Source: DATBDN01 sp963715995
GTDB taxonomy: Bacteria; Actinomycetota; Thermoleophilia; Solirubrobacterales; Thermoleophilaceae
Direction of reading: 5' to 3'
Assembly (NCBI GenBank): GCA_963715995.1
Contig: OY970283.1
Location: 1,984,001-2,048,000, forward strand
Length of the DNA stretch: 64,000 nt
The position numbers were made by a program, and so were the translations under genes. Below the pieces are notes generated by a model. The model was given only the letters and a program-made list of their open reading frames with translations, ran no database searches and was not told the DNA's origin. Of the stretch, positions 23,252-32,267 are shown piece by piece. Position 1 is the stretch's first letter; each line of letters opens with the position of its first letter.

Positions 23252-24931
23252 CTGGACCTTCTCGCCACACCAACTGCCGAAGCGGAGTACCTCGCGGTCG
23301 ACGTCGAGACCAATGGCCGCGCCGGTGCCGCCTGCGAGCTCACGGAGGTCGGCGTGGTGCTGGTCGGCGGCGGCGAGCTGCACGACTCCTGGTCCTCGCT
23401 CGTGCGGCCGCAGATGCCGCTCCAGCGCGGGATCCAGCGCTTCACCGGGATCACTCAGCGGATGGCCTCGTCGGCGCCGGAGCCCGAGCAGGTGCTGCCG
23501 CGCGTGGCCGAGCTGCTGGAAGGACGCGTGCTCGTGGCCCACAACGCCCAGTTCGACCGCCGCGCGCTGCGCCAGGCGTTCGAGCGCGTGGGGCTGCGCT
23601 GGCCGCGCCCGCCCGTCATCTGCACGGTTGCGATGGCACGCCGCTTCGCGCCGCTGGTGCGCGAGCGCAAGCTGGCGCTCCTGGCCGAGTCGCTTGGGAT
23701 CGAGGTCGACGAGGTGCATCGCGCGCTGCCGGACGCCACCACCTGCGCGCGCATCCTCTGCGCGCTGCTGCCGCGCATGTGCGCCGCGGCGCCGACGATC
23801 GAGGACGCCGTCGAGTACCTCCAGGCGCGCCGCCGCGGATCGACCGATGCGCTCAAGCGCGCGGTCGCGAAGGCCGAGCGGCCCGACCTGAGCGCGCTGC
23901 CGTCGGATCCGGGCGTCTACATCTTCCGCAACGAGGCCGGCCAGCCGTTGTACGTCGGCAAGTCGGTGTCGCTGCGCTCACGCGCTCGGGCGCACTTCTG
24001 CGCGCCGTCGGGCTGGACCGACCGCGCCGCGATCGTCGACTACCAATCCACCAACTCCGAGCTTGGCGCGCTCGTGCTCGAGAACAGGCTGATCAAGCAG
24101 TGGCTGCCGACCGGCAACAAGGCGCTCAAGCGCAGCGACCAATGGGCGTTCGTGCGCTGCCGCCTGGACATCGACTACCCGGTGCTGGAGGCGGCCCGCG
24201 ACCCGGCGCCCGGGCGGGCGATCAACGTCGGCCCGATCAAGGGGCTGCGCACGGCACAGGACCTCGCCGACCAGCTGACGTCGATGTTCAGGCTGCGCCA
24301 CTGTGGGCGCAAGCTGCACGTGCGCGAGAACGCGTCGGCCTACGGGCAGATGGGCCGCTGCTGCTCGCCGTGCCTGGGCGATCTCGACCCGAATGCCTAT
24401 CGGCGCCAGATCGAGAAGGCGCTGGCGGTGTTCTGGTCGGGCGACGCCCGTGAGGCTCTGCTTGGTGAGCTCGACGAGCAGATGCGCGCCGCGGCACGGG
24501 TGCAGAACTACGAGCGGGCGGCCACGCTCGTGCGCCGCAAGGAGCGCCTCGACCGGCTGCTGTGGCGCACCGAGGGCATGCTCGAGGCGCTCCACGCGAA
24601 GCCGCGGCTGGTGCTGGCCAAGCACCCGTCCAAGCCCCTCTGGGATGCCTTCTGGGTGGTGGGCGGCCGGGTGGCCGACTGGGGCGCGCTGCCGGCGTCC
24701 TGCGGAGAGATCGCCGAGCGCACCGCGGCGGCCATGCGCGGCGCGGCTCAGGCGGCGCGCCCAGCCTCGGCGGGATCGGTGCCGGCGGCGGAGGTGGACG
24801 AGATCCGGATCGTCGCTTCGTGGGTGGCGCGCAACGAGCCGCCGTGGGTCGAGCTGGGAGATCCGGCGGGGGCGGCCGACTGGGCCCTGGAGGTCGCCGC
24901 CGGCGAGGGAGCGATCCGCTCGCCGGGCTAG
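23252..24931 (+). CDS. DEDD 3'-5' exonuclease fused to a UvrC-like GIY-YIG domain
   Basis: Residues about 15-180 form a DnaQ/PolC-type exonuclease: motif I DVETNG, motif II HNAQFDRRAL and motif III HRALPDATTCARI. A GIY-YIG nuclease fold resembling UvrC follows (PGVYIFRNEAGQPLYVGKS, ALVLENRLIKQ), then a UvrB-contact-like helical region (YERAATLVRRKERLDRL). This fusion occurs in actinobacteria and is presumed to act in DNA repair. Motif I lies upstream of the first ATG/GTG (23354); no canonical start exists before it, so the CTG at 23252 is used. The DNA polymerase IV gene follows after 10 bases. Confidence 0.85.
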   Translation: MDLLATPTAEAEYLAVDVETNGRAGAACELTEVGVVLVGGGELHDSWSSLVRPQMPLQRGIQRFTGITQRMASSAPEPEQVLPRVAELLEGRVLVAHNAQFDRRALRQAFERVGLRWPRPPVICTVAMARRFAPLVRERKLALLAESLGIEVDEVHRALPDATTCARILCALLPRMCAAAPTIEDAVEYLQARRRGSTDALKRAVAKAERPDLSALPSDPGVYIFRNEAGQPLYVGKSVSLRSRARAHFCAPSGWTDRAAIVDYQSTNSELGALVLENRLIKQWLPTGNKALKRSDQWAFVRCRLDIDYPVLEAARDPAPGRAINVGPIKGLRTAQDLADQLTSMFRLRHCGRKLHVRENASAYGQMGRCCSPCLGDLDPNAYRRQIEKALAVFWSGDAREALLGELDEQMRAAARVQNYERAATLVRRKERLDRLLWRTEGMLEALHAKPRLVLAKHPSKPLWDAFWVVGGRVADWGALPASCGEIAERTAAAMRGAAQAARPASAGSVPAAEVDEIRIVASWVARNEPPWVELGDPAGAADWALEVAAGEGAIRSPG

Positions 24932-24941
24932 CTTCCAGGGT

Positions 24942-26006
24942 GTGGAGCGCTGCATCGCACACGTCGACATGGATGCGTTCTACGTCGCCGTCGAGCTCCA
25001 GCGGCGCCCAGAGCTGCGCGGGCGGCCGGTTGTCGTCGCGGGCAGCGGACCGCGTGCCGTGGTGACCACGGCGTCCTACGAGGCGCGGCGCTTCGGCGTC
25101 TTCTCCGCCACGCCCGCCGAGCGGGCGCGCAGGCTGTGCCCGCAGGCGGTCTTCCTGCCGCCCGACTTCGAGCTCTACCGAGCCCGCTCGCGCGAGGTGT
25201 TCGCCGTCCTGCGCGAGCACGTCGAACGCGTCGAGGGGGCGAGCCTGGACGAGGCCTACCTCGACCTGACCGGGCTCGAACGCCCCAAGCCCGCAGCCCG
25301 GCGGGTGAAGAACGCGGTGCTCGAGCAGACCGGGCTCACCGCCTCGATCGGAATGGGGCCCAGCAAGCTCGTGGCCAAGGTCGCATCGGATGCGGAGAAG
25401 CCGGACGGTTTCGTCGTGCTCACCCGGGAGGAGGCCCGCGAGCGCTTCAAGGACGCCTCCCCCGGCCTGATCCCGGGCATCGGCCCGCGCACCACCGAGA
25501 AGCTGCGCCTGGGCGGCGTGACCACGCTCGGCCAGCTGCGCCGCGTCCCGGTGCAGCAGCTGATCGACGCGTTCGGCCCGGGAACGGGGCCCTACATCCT
25601 GCGCCTGGCGAACTTCGACGACGAGCGCGAGGTCACCCCGGTGCGGCCGACCAAGTCGGAGTCGCGCGAGACGACCTTCGACTACGACATCCACGATCCC
25701 GGCGAGCTCGAGCGCGTGCTCGCCAAGCTCTCGCGCGAGCTCTGCGAGGGCCTCGTCAAGGCGGGCCACCGTGGGCGCAACATCGGAATCAAGGTGCGTC
25801 TGGATGACTTCTCCACGCACACGCGGGCCACCACGATCGCGGAGCCGACCAACGACTTGGACACGGTTGGCCCGATTGCTGCGGAGCTGCTGCGCAACTT
25901 CAACGCGCCGCGCCCGGTGCGCCTGCTCGGCGTGAAGGTGGCCGGCCTCGACGAGGCGGCCGAGCCGAGCGAGGACAACTCGCCGCAGCTGGCCTTGCCT
26001 CTCTAG
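24942..26006 (+). CDS. dinB: DNA polymerase IV (Y-family)
   Basis: A translesion polymerase of 354 residues from the GTG at 24942. Catalytic carboxylates lie in HVDMDAFYVAVE and SLDEAYLDLTG; the helix-hairpin-helix is PGIGPRTTEKL; the little-finger domain is present, and the C-terminal QLALPL is a sliding-clamp binding motif. Its placement just after the exonuclease/GIY-YIG gene suggests a small repair operon. No SOS box was recognised upstream. Confidence 0.92.
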   Translation: MERCIAHVDMDAFYVAVELQRRPELRGRPVVVAGSGPRAVVTTASYEARRFGVFSATPAERARRLCPQAVFLPPDFELYRARSREVFAVLREHVERVEGASLDEAYLDLTGLERPKPAARRVKNAVLEQTGLTASIGMGPSKLVAKVASDAEKPDGFVVLTREEARERFKDASPGLIPGIGPRTTEKLRLGGVTTLGQLRRVPVQQLIDAFGPGTGPYILRLANFDDEREVTPVRPTKSESRETTFDYDIHDPGELERVLAKLSRELCEGLVKAGHRGRNIGIKVRLDDFSTHTRATTIAEPTNDLDTVGPIAAELLRNFNAPRPVRLLGVKVAGLDEAAEPSEDNSPQLALPL

Positions 26007-26029
26007 CCCGAACCGGGTACGAATCCGGA

Positions 26030-27502
26030 ATGGCAAACGATCGGCTGACCGCGCTCGACTCCTCGTTCCTCCACATGGAGGACAACCTGCCGTCGCACAT
26101 GCACGTGGCGTCCGTGACCATCTTCGCCGGGCCGCCGCCGTCCTACGACGATCTGGTGGACGGCATCGGGTCACGGCTGCACCTCGTGCCGCGCTACCGG
26201 CAGAAGCTCGCGTTCGTGCCGTTCAACCAGGGGCGCCCGCGCTGGGTCGACGACCCGACCTTCAACATCAGCTACCACGTCCGCGCCACCGCGCTGCCGC
26301 CGCCCGGCGGCGAAGAGCAGCTGCGCATGCTCGCGGGACGCGTCTTCTCGCAGCGGCTGGATCGCGACAAGCCGCTCTGGGAGGTGTGGCTGGTCGAGGG
26401 CCTGGATGGCGATCGCTTCGCGCTGCTCTCGAAGGTGCACCACGCACTCGTTGACGGGGTGTCTGGCGCGGACCTGATGACCGTGCTCTTCGACGTGACT
26501 CCCGAGCCGCCACAGTCCAGCGGCGAGGCCGAGTCCTGGCAGCCGCGGCCGTTGCCGTCGGAGTCGACGCTACTGGCGGAGGCGCTGCTCGAGCGCGCCA
26601 CCGAGCCCGCCGAGATCGTGCGCACCGTCCGTCACGCCTTCCGCGGGCCGCGTGAGTTCGCGCGCAGCGCGCTCGAGGCCGCCGGCGGCGTGGGTGCCCT
26701 CGCCCGTGGCACGCTGCGACCCGCGCCGCCGTCGCCCTACAACGGCTCGATCGGCCCGCACCGGCGCTTCACGTGGGTGCGCGTGAGCCTTGGCGACGTC
26801 AAGGCGATCAAGAACTCGCTCGGAGGGACGGTCAACGACGTCGTGCTGGCGACCGTCACGGGCGGGCTGCGCCGTCACCTGCTCTCTCGCGGCGTCCCGA
26901 CGCAGGACCTGACCCTGCGCGCGATGGTGCCCGTCTCGGTGCGCTCGGACCTCGAGCAGGGCGCGCTCGGCAATCGCGTGGCCGCGATGATGGCCCCGCT
27001 GCCGGTCTGGTGCGAGAACCCGGCCGTTCGCCTGGACGTGGTCCAGGACGCGATGCGCAACCTCAAGTCCTCGGGCCAGGCCGTCGGGGCCGAGGTGCTC
27101 ACGCGCATCGGCGGCTTCGCGCCGCCCACGATCCTGGCCCAGGCCGCCCGGATCGGGGCCCGCCAGCGGGCGTTCAACGTGGTCGTCACGAACGTGCCCG
27201 GACCGCAGTTCCCGCTCTACATCCAGGGCAGCGAGCTGCTCGACGTCTTCCCGATGGTCCCGCTGGCCATGAACCAGCGCCTGGGCATAGCGCTCATGAG
27301 CTACAACGGCGCGCTCAACTTCGGGCTGATCGGGGACTTCGACTCGATGCCTGACCTCGAGGACGTGGCCCACCACCTCGCCGCCTCACTCGACGAGCTC
27401 GCCGAGGCGGCCGGCGTTACCCTCACAGGTGTGGGGATCGGCCCCACGGCGGCATCGGCACGGACGACCACACATGCGCTCCAGAGTCAAGGAAGCGGCT
27501 AG
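26030..27502 (+). CDS. Wax ester synthase/diacylglycerol acyltransferase (WS/DGAT)
   Basis: A 490-residue bifunctional acyltransferase. The active-site motif is HHALVDGVSG (residues about 139-148), and the N-terminus MANDRLTALDSSFLHMED is typical. It joins acyl-CoA to diacylglycerol or fatty alcohol to make storage lipids, an actinobacterial hallmark. The acyl-CoA synthetase at 53-55 kb could feed it. The last 29 bases overlap the YbaK gene in another frame. Confidence 0.92.
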   Translation: MANDRLTALDSSFLHMEDNLPSHMHVASVTIFAGPPPSYDDLVDGIGSRLHLVPRYRQKLAFVPFNQGRPRWVDDPTFNISYHVRATALPPPGGEEQLRMLAGRVFSQRLDRDKPLWEVWLVEGLDGDRFALLSKVHHALVDGVSGADLMTVLFDVTPEPPQSSGEAESWQPRPLPSESTLLAEALLERATEPAEIVRTVRHAFRGPREFARSALEAAGGVGALARGTLRPAPPSPYNGSIGPHRRFTWVRVSLGDVKAIKNSLGGTVNDVVLATVTGGLRRHLLSRGVPTQDLTLRAMVPVSVRSDLEQGALGNRVAAMMAPLPVWCENPAVRLDVVQDAMRNLKSSGQAVGAEVLTRIGGFAPPTILAQAARIGARQRAFNVVVTNVPGPQFPLYIQGSELLDVFPMVPLAMNQRLGIALMSYNGALNFGLIGDFDSMPDLEDVAHHLAASLDELAEAAGVTLTGVGIGPTAASARTTTHALQSQGSG

Positions 27503-27926
27503 CGAACTCGGCCTCGAGCTCGAGTTGCGGACGCTCGACGAGTCCACGGCAACCGTCGCCGAGGCTGCCGCGGCGCTCGGCTGCGAACCGGGCCAGATCG
27601 CCAAGTCGATCGTCTTCGTGATGGACGGCGAGCCCGTGGTGGTCGTCGCCTCGGGGCGCCACCGCATCGACCAGTCGAAGGTCTGCGAGGCGCTCGACTG
27701 CGCCGAGGGCCGGCAGGCGTCGGCCGAGGAGGTCCGCGCCGCGACCGGCTACCCGATCGGCGGTGTCGCTCCGATCGGCCACGGGCTGCCGGTGATCTTC
27801 GACAGCGCGCTGCTCGACTACGACGTCGTCTACGCCGCGGGCGGCGACGGCAACACGCTGTTCGAGATCGCGCCGCGGCGCCTTGCAGGCTGCGTGCGCG
27901 CGCTGGTGGCGCCGGTCGGCCAGTAG
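27474..27926 (+). CDS. YbaK/EbsC-type aminoacyl-tRNA deacylase
   Basis: The ATG at 27474 gives a 150-residue stand-alone YbaK domain. It has the lysine of the active site in GQIAKSIVFVMDG, and a TGYPIGGVAPIGH turn as in prolyl-tRNA editing proteins. It would hydrolyse misacylated tRNA (Cys-tRNAPro or similar). It overlaps the end of the WS/DGAT gene by 29 bases. The window's prolyl-tRNA synthetase already carries an inserted editing domain. Confidence 0.88.
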   Translation: MRSRVKEAASELGLELELRTLDESTATVAEAAAALGCEPGQIAKSIVFVMDGEPVVVVASGRHRIDQSKVCEALDCAEGRQASAEEVRAATGYPIGGVAPIGHGLPVIFDSALLDYDVVYAAGGDGNTLFEIAPRRLAGCVRALVAPVGQ

Positions 27927-27975
27927 CCGGCAGGCCCTTCCCGACGTACAAGAGAGCACCGGCGAATCCTGTACC

Positions 27976-27994
27976 GCGGGCGAAAGACGCCCGC
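27976..27994 (+). promoter_or_regulatory. amt: Hairpin in the amt leader
   Basis: GCGGGCG and CGCCCGC form a perfect 7-bp stem around AAAGA, 24 bases before the ammonium transporter start. No T-run follows, so it is more likely a leader structure than a terminator. Confidence 0.35.
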
Positions 27995-28018
27995 GCGGGC
28001 CGCAGGGAGACTCGCCCC

Positions 28019-29401
28019 ATGCTCGCTGCAACCACGCTCAAAGACGTCGTCCCGGCCGTCGAGACGACCTGGGTCGTCGTGGCCGCCTGCCTCGTGCTGT
28101 TCATGCAGGCCGGCTTCCTGCTGCTCGAGGTCGGCTTCTCGCGCATGAAGAACGCGGGCACGGTCGTGCCGAAGGTGCTCGCCAACCTGTCGGTGGCCTC
28201 ACTCTGTTACTGGGCGGTCGGCTTCGCCCTGGCCTTCGGCGGCAGCGGCTGGTTCGCCGGCACGCACGGCACGTTCCTGGGCACAAGCGACAGCAACCTG
28301 TTCCCGGCCATGTCCGCGTCCGCCGCGGTGGTGCCCGCCAAGTTCTTCTTTCAGTTCGTCTTCTGCGCGGTGTCGCTGGCGATCGTGTGGGGCACCACGC
28401 TGGAGCGGATCAAGTTCGGCGCGTATCTCATCTACGCGGTCGTCTTCTCGTCGCTGATCTATCCGATCGTCAGCCACTGGATCTTCGGCGGCGGCTGGCT
28501 CCAGGCCAACTTCGGCATGCAGGACTTCGCCGGCTCGACGGTGGTCCACCTGATCGGCGCGACCGGCGCGTTCGCCGCTCTGCTGCACCTGGGCCCGCGC
28601 GCCGGCAAGTACACGAAGGACGGCAAGCCGAACGTGATTCCCGGTCACAGCATGCCGCTGGTCGGGTTGTCGGTGCTGATCCTCTGGTTCGGCTGGTTCG
28701 GCTTCAACGCCGGCTCCACGTTGGGCGCGATCGGCGGCCGCTTCGCCGAGGTCGCGGTCGTCACCAACCTGGGCGCGGCATCGGGCGTGATCGGGGCCAT
28801 GGTGGCCATCTACGCGCTCACGAGGACGTTCGACATCGGCATGACGGGCAACGGCGCGATCGCCGGGCTCGTGGCCATCACCGCGCCGTCGGGCTACGTC
28901 GAGTACTGGGCGGCGCCGATCATCGGCTTCGTGGCCGGGGTGATCGTGGTGGTCTCGGTGTTCGCCGTCGACCGCATCCGCCTGGACGACCCCGTCGGTG
29001 CCTTGTCGGCGCACGGCATCGCCGGTGTCTGGGGCACGCTCTCGTGCGGGCTCTTCACCTCGCCGCGGCTGTCGAGCCTGAACGCGATCGGCGACCCCGG
29101 TCTCTGGTACTCCGGCTCGTTCCACCAGCTGCTCGTGCAGGGGCTTGGCGTCGTGTCCTCGTTCGGCACGGTGTTCGTGGTCTCCTATGCCGTCTTCTGG
29201 GCGATCAAGCACACCTACGGGCTGCGCGTGTCGCCCGAGGAGGAGCGCCATGGGCTCGACATCGCAGAGCACGGCATGTGGGGCTATCCGGAGCGCTTCA
29301 TGCCGATCCCGGGCTCGGAGTACCACCCTGGCCAGATCGCGGTGCACGTGGACATGGCGCGGCGAAAGCCGGCGCCCGTGACGAACGGAGAGGTGGACTG
29401 A
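28019..29401 (+). CDS. amt: Ammonium transporter
   Basis: A 460-residue Amt/MEP channel with about 11 membrane helices. Family landmarks include FMQAGFLLLEVGFSRMKN near the N-terminus, LILWFGWFGFNAGS in the middle and the conserved histidine region VVHLIGATGAFAA. It conducts ammonium across the inner membrane. The next gene, one base away, encodes PII, which in this arrangement plugs the channel when nitrogen is plentiful. Confidence 0.95.
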   Translation: MLAATTLKDVVPAVETTWVVVAACLVLFMQAGFLLLEVGFSRMKNAGTVVPKVLANLSVASLCYWAVGFALAFGGSGWFAGTHGTFLGTSDSNLFPAMSASAAVVPAKFFFQFVFCAVSLAIVWGTTLERIKFGAYLIYAVVFSSLIYPIVSHWIFGGGWLQANFGMQDFAGSTVVHLIGATGAFAALLHLGPRAGKYTKDGKPNVIPGHSMPLVGLSVLILWFGWFGFNAGSTLGAIGGRFAEVAVVTNLGAASGVIGAMVAIYALTRTFDIGMTGNGAIAGLVAITAPSGYVEYWAAPIIGFVAGVIVVVSVFAVDRIRLDDPVGALSAHGIAGVWGTLSCGLFTSPRLSSLNAIGDPGLWYSGSFHQLLVQGLGVVSSFGTVFVVSYAVFWAIKHTYGLRVSPEEERHGLDIAEHGMWGYPERFMPIPGSEYHPGQIAVHVDMARRKPAPVTNGEVD

Positions 29402-29402
29402 G

Positions 29403-29771
29403 ATGGAGAAGGTCGAAGCGATCATCAGGCCTGAGGCACTCCAGGGCGTGCAGGACGCGCTCGACCAGCTCGGCGTGTCGGGCCTCACCGTCACCGAGGT
29501 CGTCGGCTGCGGGCGCCAGAAGGGCTACACCGAGCAGTACCGCGGCGCGCGCGTGAACATCTCGCTGCTTCACAAGATCAAGGTCGAGGCGGTGCTGCCC
29601 GCCGAGCTGGTGGAGCCGGCGGTCGACGCGATCCTGGGCGCTGCGCGCACCGGCGAGGAGGGCGATGGCCGTGTGTTCGTGAGCCCCGTCTCACAGGCGG
29701 TGCGCATCCGCACCGGCGAGCGCGGCGAGGACTCGGTGCGTCACGAGGCCCCGGTCGGCTGGGGCCACTGA
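29403..29771 (+). CDS. glnK: PII nitrogen regulatory protein
   Basis: A 122-residue PII trimer subunit. The T-loop reads GRQKGYTEQYRGA, with the conserved modifiable tyrosine at residue 46 (Tyr51 in E. coli numbering), and the nucleotide-binding region is GDGRVFVSPVSQAVRIRTGE. The start lies one base after amt, the standard amt-glnK operon. The C-terminal extension (EDSVRHEAPVGWGH) is slightly longer than usual. Confidence 0.93.
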   Translation: MEKVEAIIRPEALQGVQDALDQLGVSGLTVTEVVGCGRQKGYTEQYRGARVNISLLHKIKVEAVLPAELVEPAVDAILGAARTGEEGDGRVFVSPVSQAVRIRTGERGEDSVRHEAPVGWGH

Positions 29772-29775
29772 GCCG

Positions 29776-30291
29776 CTAGAAGAAGCGCTCGGCGATCTGG
29801 TCGACGGTGCCCTTCGTGCGCATCGTCGTCGGTCCGATCTGCTTTTCGATCGCCTTCAGGTCGAGGTCGCTGTCGGTCATCCGCCCCTCGGGCCGCCAGA
29901 ACAGCTCGCGCGGGCCGAGCGCGAGCTGATCGGACTCGGTCGCCAGGTCGAGCACGCCCTTCGGCGCCTTCTTCAGCAGGAACATCACGTGCACCTTGCC
30001 GTCCTCGCGCCCCGGCAGTGGGTCTGACTCGGCGAGCTTGCGCATCTCGGCGGCCGTGCGGATGAAGGTCACGGCCTTCGTGAACCCCAGGTCGGCCGCC
30101 AGCCGCTTCTCGATCTGGCCGGCGAGCTTGGTCGCGGAGGCGCGCGGCGCGTCGAAGATCACGTTGCCGCTGGCGCGGAAGGTCGTCACCTCCTCGAAGC
30201 CGAGCGCGCTGAACGGCGCGCAGAGGTCGTCCTTGCTTATGCGTGTGCCGGTCACGTTGATCCCGCGCAGGAATGCTGCGTAGCGCGGCAT
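29776..30291 (-). CDS. DUF1697 family protein
   Basis: A 171-residue protein with the signature start MPRYAAFLRGINVTGTRI and FRASGNVIFDAP that marks DUF1697. Members are widespread and uncharacterised. It converges on glnK and lies two bases from the metallo-beta-lactamase-like gene, with which it may be co-transcribed. Function unknown. Confidence 0.85.
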   Translation of the reverse strand: MPRYAAFLRGINVTGTRISKDDLCAPFSALGFEEVTTFRASGNVIFDAPRASATKLAGQIEKRLAADLGFTKAVTFIRTAAEMRKLAESDPLPGREDGKVHVMFLLKKAPKGVLDLATESDQLALGPRELFWRPEGRMTDSDLDLKAIEKQIGPTTMRTKGTVDQIAERFF

Positions 30292-30293
30292 CG

Positions 30294-30893
30294 TCAGGCG
30301 GCGAGGAACTCGCGCAGCGCCTGCTTGCCGCCGCCGACCAACGGCGTCCCGTGCGCGAACAGGAGCGTGTCGATGTCCAGGTCGAGCAGTTCCTCGAGGG
30401 CCACATGGAGCTTGCGCTTGGTGCCCTCCGGGTCGTCCATGTACTTGTCAGGGACGTAGCTGAAGCTGCCGCCGTAGTGCATGAGCGCATCACCCAGCAG
30501 CAGCGCGCCGGCCGAACGGAGCTCGAGCGCCACGTCGTCGGGCCCCGGCGCGCCGAGCGGGTGCGCGATGACTCCGGGCACGACCTCCTCGCCTACCGCG
30601 TAACCGCGGACGTCAAGCGCCTTGTCTTCGTACTCGTGCAGCCCGTTGTCGGGCACCAGCGCTGGACCGAGCCCGAACGCGCGCACGAATTCCTCTGCCT
30701 GGCGGTCGTGATGGCGGTTCGAGAGCACGATCGCCTGCGGCACGTGCTCGCCCTCGAACCAGCCGAGCCCGTCGGCGGGCACCATCGGGTCAAGGAGGGT
30801 GCCGGACTCGGCCAGGTAATAGGAGCTGACCTCGGCGTGGAGGTTCGGGTGCTCGGCGGTCCAGTGGAAGACGCCCTGCGCGATCTCGTTCAC
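30294..30893 (-). CDS. Metallo-beta-lactamase-fold protein
   Basis: The GTG at 30893 overlaps the mreB stop (GTGA) and gives 199 residues. The fold is indicated by LSNRHHDRQAEEFV in place of the usual HxHxDH, then LGDALMHYGG and FAHGTPL. Several metal ligands are altered, so it may bind one metal or none. It is coupled to mreB. The substrate is unknown. Confidence 0.65.
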   Translation of the reverse strand: MNEIAQGVFHWTAEHPNLHAEVSSYYLAESGTLLDPMVPADGLGWFEGEHVPQAIVLSNRHHDRQAEEFVRAFGLGPALVPDNGLHEYEDKALDVRGYAVGEEVVPGVIAHPLGAPGPDDVALELRSAGALLLGDALMHYGGSFSYVPDKYMDDPEGTKRKLHVALEELLDLDIDTLLFAHGTPLVGGGKQALREFLAA

Positions 30894-31936
30894 CGGCGCC
30901 GCCCTCCCGGTGCTCCCCGCGCGCTGCGCTCCATCGTCTCGAACTCGTCCAGCGACCGACCCGCGCCGATCGCCACGCACTCGAGCGGGTCCTCGGCGGT
31001 GTAGACCGGCATGTGGGTCTCGTGGCGCAGGCGCTCGTCGAGGCCGCGCAGCAGCGCCCCGCCCCCGGCGAGCATGATCCCGCGCTCGACGATGTCGGCC
31101 GCGAGCTCGGGCGGTGTGCGCTCGAGCGTGGCCCGCACCGCGGCGATGATCGCCGCGATCGGCTCCTCGAGCGCCTCGCGGACCTCTGCGGCGGTGAGCA
31201 CGACCTGACGCGGTAGGCCCGAGACCAGGTCACGGCCGCGGATCTCGGCCTGGCTGTCGTCGGCCAGCGGCCAGGCGGATCCAATGTCGATCTTGAGCGC
31301 CTCGGCCGTCTGCTGGCCAAGCGCGAGGTTGTGGCGCTTGCGCACGTCGGCGGCAATCGCCTCGTCGAGGTCGTAGCCGCCGACCCGCACCGATTCGGAG
31401 ACCACGATGCCGCCCAGCGACAGGACCGCGACCTCGGTGGTGCCGCCGCCCACGTCCACGACCATCGACCCGCTCGGCTCAGCGATCGGCAGCCCGCCGC
31501 CGATGGCCGCGGCCAGCGGTTCCTCGATCAGGTGCATCTGCCGTGCGCCGGCGGCCAGGCAGGCCTCGTTGATGGCGCGCTTCTCCACGTCGGTGGCGCC
31601 CGACGGAGCGCACATGACCACGCGTGGATGGGCGAAGCGGCCCTGGCCGGCCTTGCGGATGAAGTAGCGCAGCATCTGCTCGGTGACCTCGAAATCGGCG
31701 ATCACGCCGTGACGCAGAGGCCGGATGGCCGAGATCGTGGCCGGCGTGCGGCCGATCATCCGCTTGGCCTCGGCTCCGACCGCGTGGATCTCCCCGGACA
31801 GCGAGTCGAGGGCGATCACCGATGGCTCGGAGACGACGATGCCGTGTCCCCGCACGAATACGAGGGTGTTGGCGGTGCCGAGGTCGACGGCCACGTCGCG
31901 GCCGGTCGACGGCAGCCATTTGGAGAAAGAGGGCAA
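30890..31936 (-). CDS. mreB: Rod-shape-determining protein MreB
   Basis: A 348-residue actin-like ATPase. Phosphate 1 is DLGTANTLVFVRGHGI, phosphate 2 is VVDVGGGTTEVAVLSLGG, and the adenosine motif is ERGIMLAGGGALLRGL. It forms membrane-bound filaments that guide lateral cell-wall synthesis. The usual mreC and mreD neighbours are absent here; instead a metallo-beta-lactamase-like gene overlaps its end. It may be an additional paralogue. Confidence 0.92.
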   Translation of the reverse strand: MPSFSKWLPSTGRDVAVDLGTANTLVFVRGHGIVVSEPSVIALDSLSGEIHAVGAEAKRMIGRTPATISAIRPLRHGVIADFEVTEQMLRYFIRKAGQGRFAHPRVVMCAPSGATDVEKRAINEACLAAGARQMHLIEEPLAAAIGGGLPIAEPSGSMVVDVGGGTTEVAVLSLGGIVVSESVRVGGYDLDEAIAADVRKRHNLALGQQTAEALKIDIGSAWPLADDSQAEIRGRDLVSGLPRQVVLTAAEVREALEEPIAAIIAAVRATLERTPPELAADIVERGIMLAGGGALLRGLDERLRHETHMPVYTAEDPLECVAIGAGRSLDEFETMERSARGAPGGRRR

Positions 31937-31993
31937 GAGTCCAGGGCGAACCTAGCGGACCGCCGTCAGGCGTTTCCGCTAAGACTCCCTGCA

Positions 31994-32266
31994 ATGGCCG
32001 ATCGCGCAGAACTCGAGGCACTGAGCTCCGAGGAGCTCCACGACCGCGCAACGCAACACGCGCTGCGCCATGCGAACGTGAAGTTCTTCTGGAATCTGCT
32101 CGAGTCGCTCCCGGCGGCCGAGGCCTCGGTTGGGGAGATCGATGAGGCACGCAGCGACGTGCAGTCGCTCTTCGGGCACCTGAACGACATCCGCCAGTCG
32201 GGCGAGGGCGAGGTGGCCGACGCGCTGCGACCGCTCTACATCGAATACCTGGTAGAGCACTCCTGA
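31994..32266 (+). CDS. Hypothetical 90-residue helical protein
   Basis: From the ATG at 31994 the product reads MADRAELEALSSEELHDRAT and is entirely helical, acidic and without membrane segments (KFFWNLLESLPAAEASVGEI). It is divergent from mreB, 57 bases away, and converges on the ABC permease gene. A link to cell shape is possible from position only. Confidence 0.6.
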   Translation: MADRAELEALSSEELHDRATQHALRHANVKFFWNLLESLPAAEASVGEIDEARSDVQSLFGHLNDIRQSGEGEVADALRPLYIEYLVEHS

Positions 32267-32267
32267 T

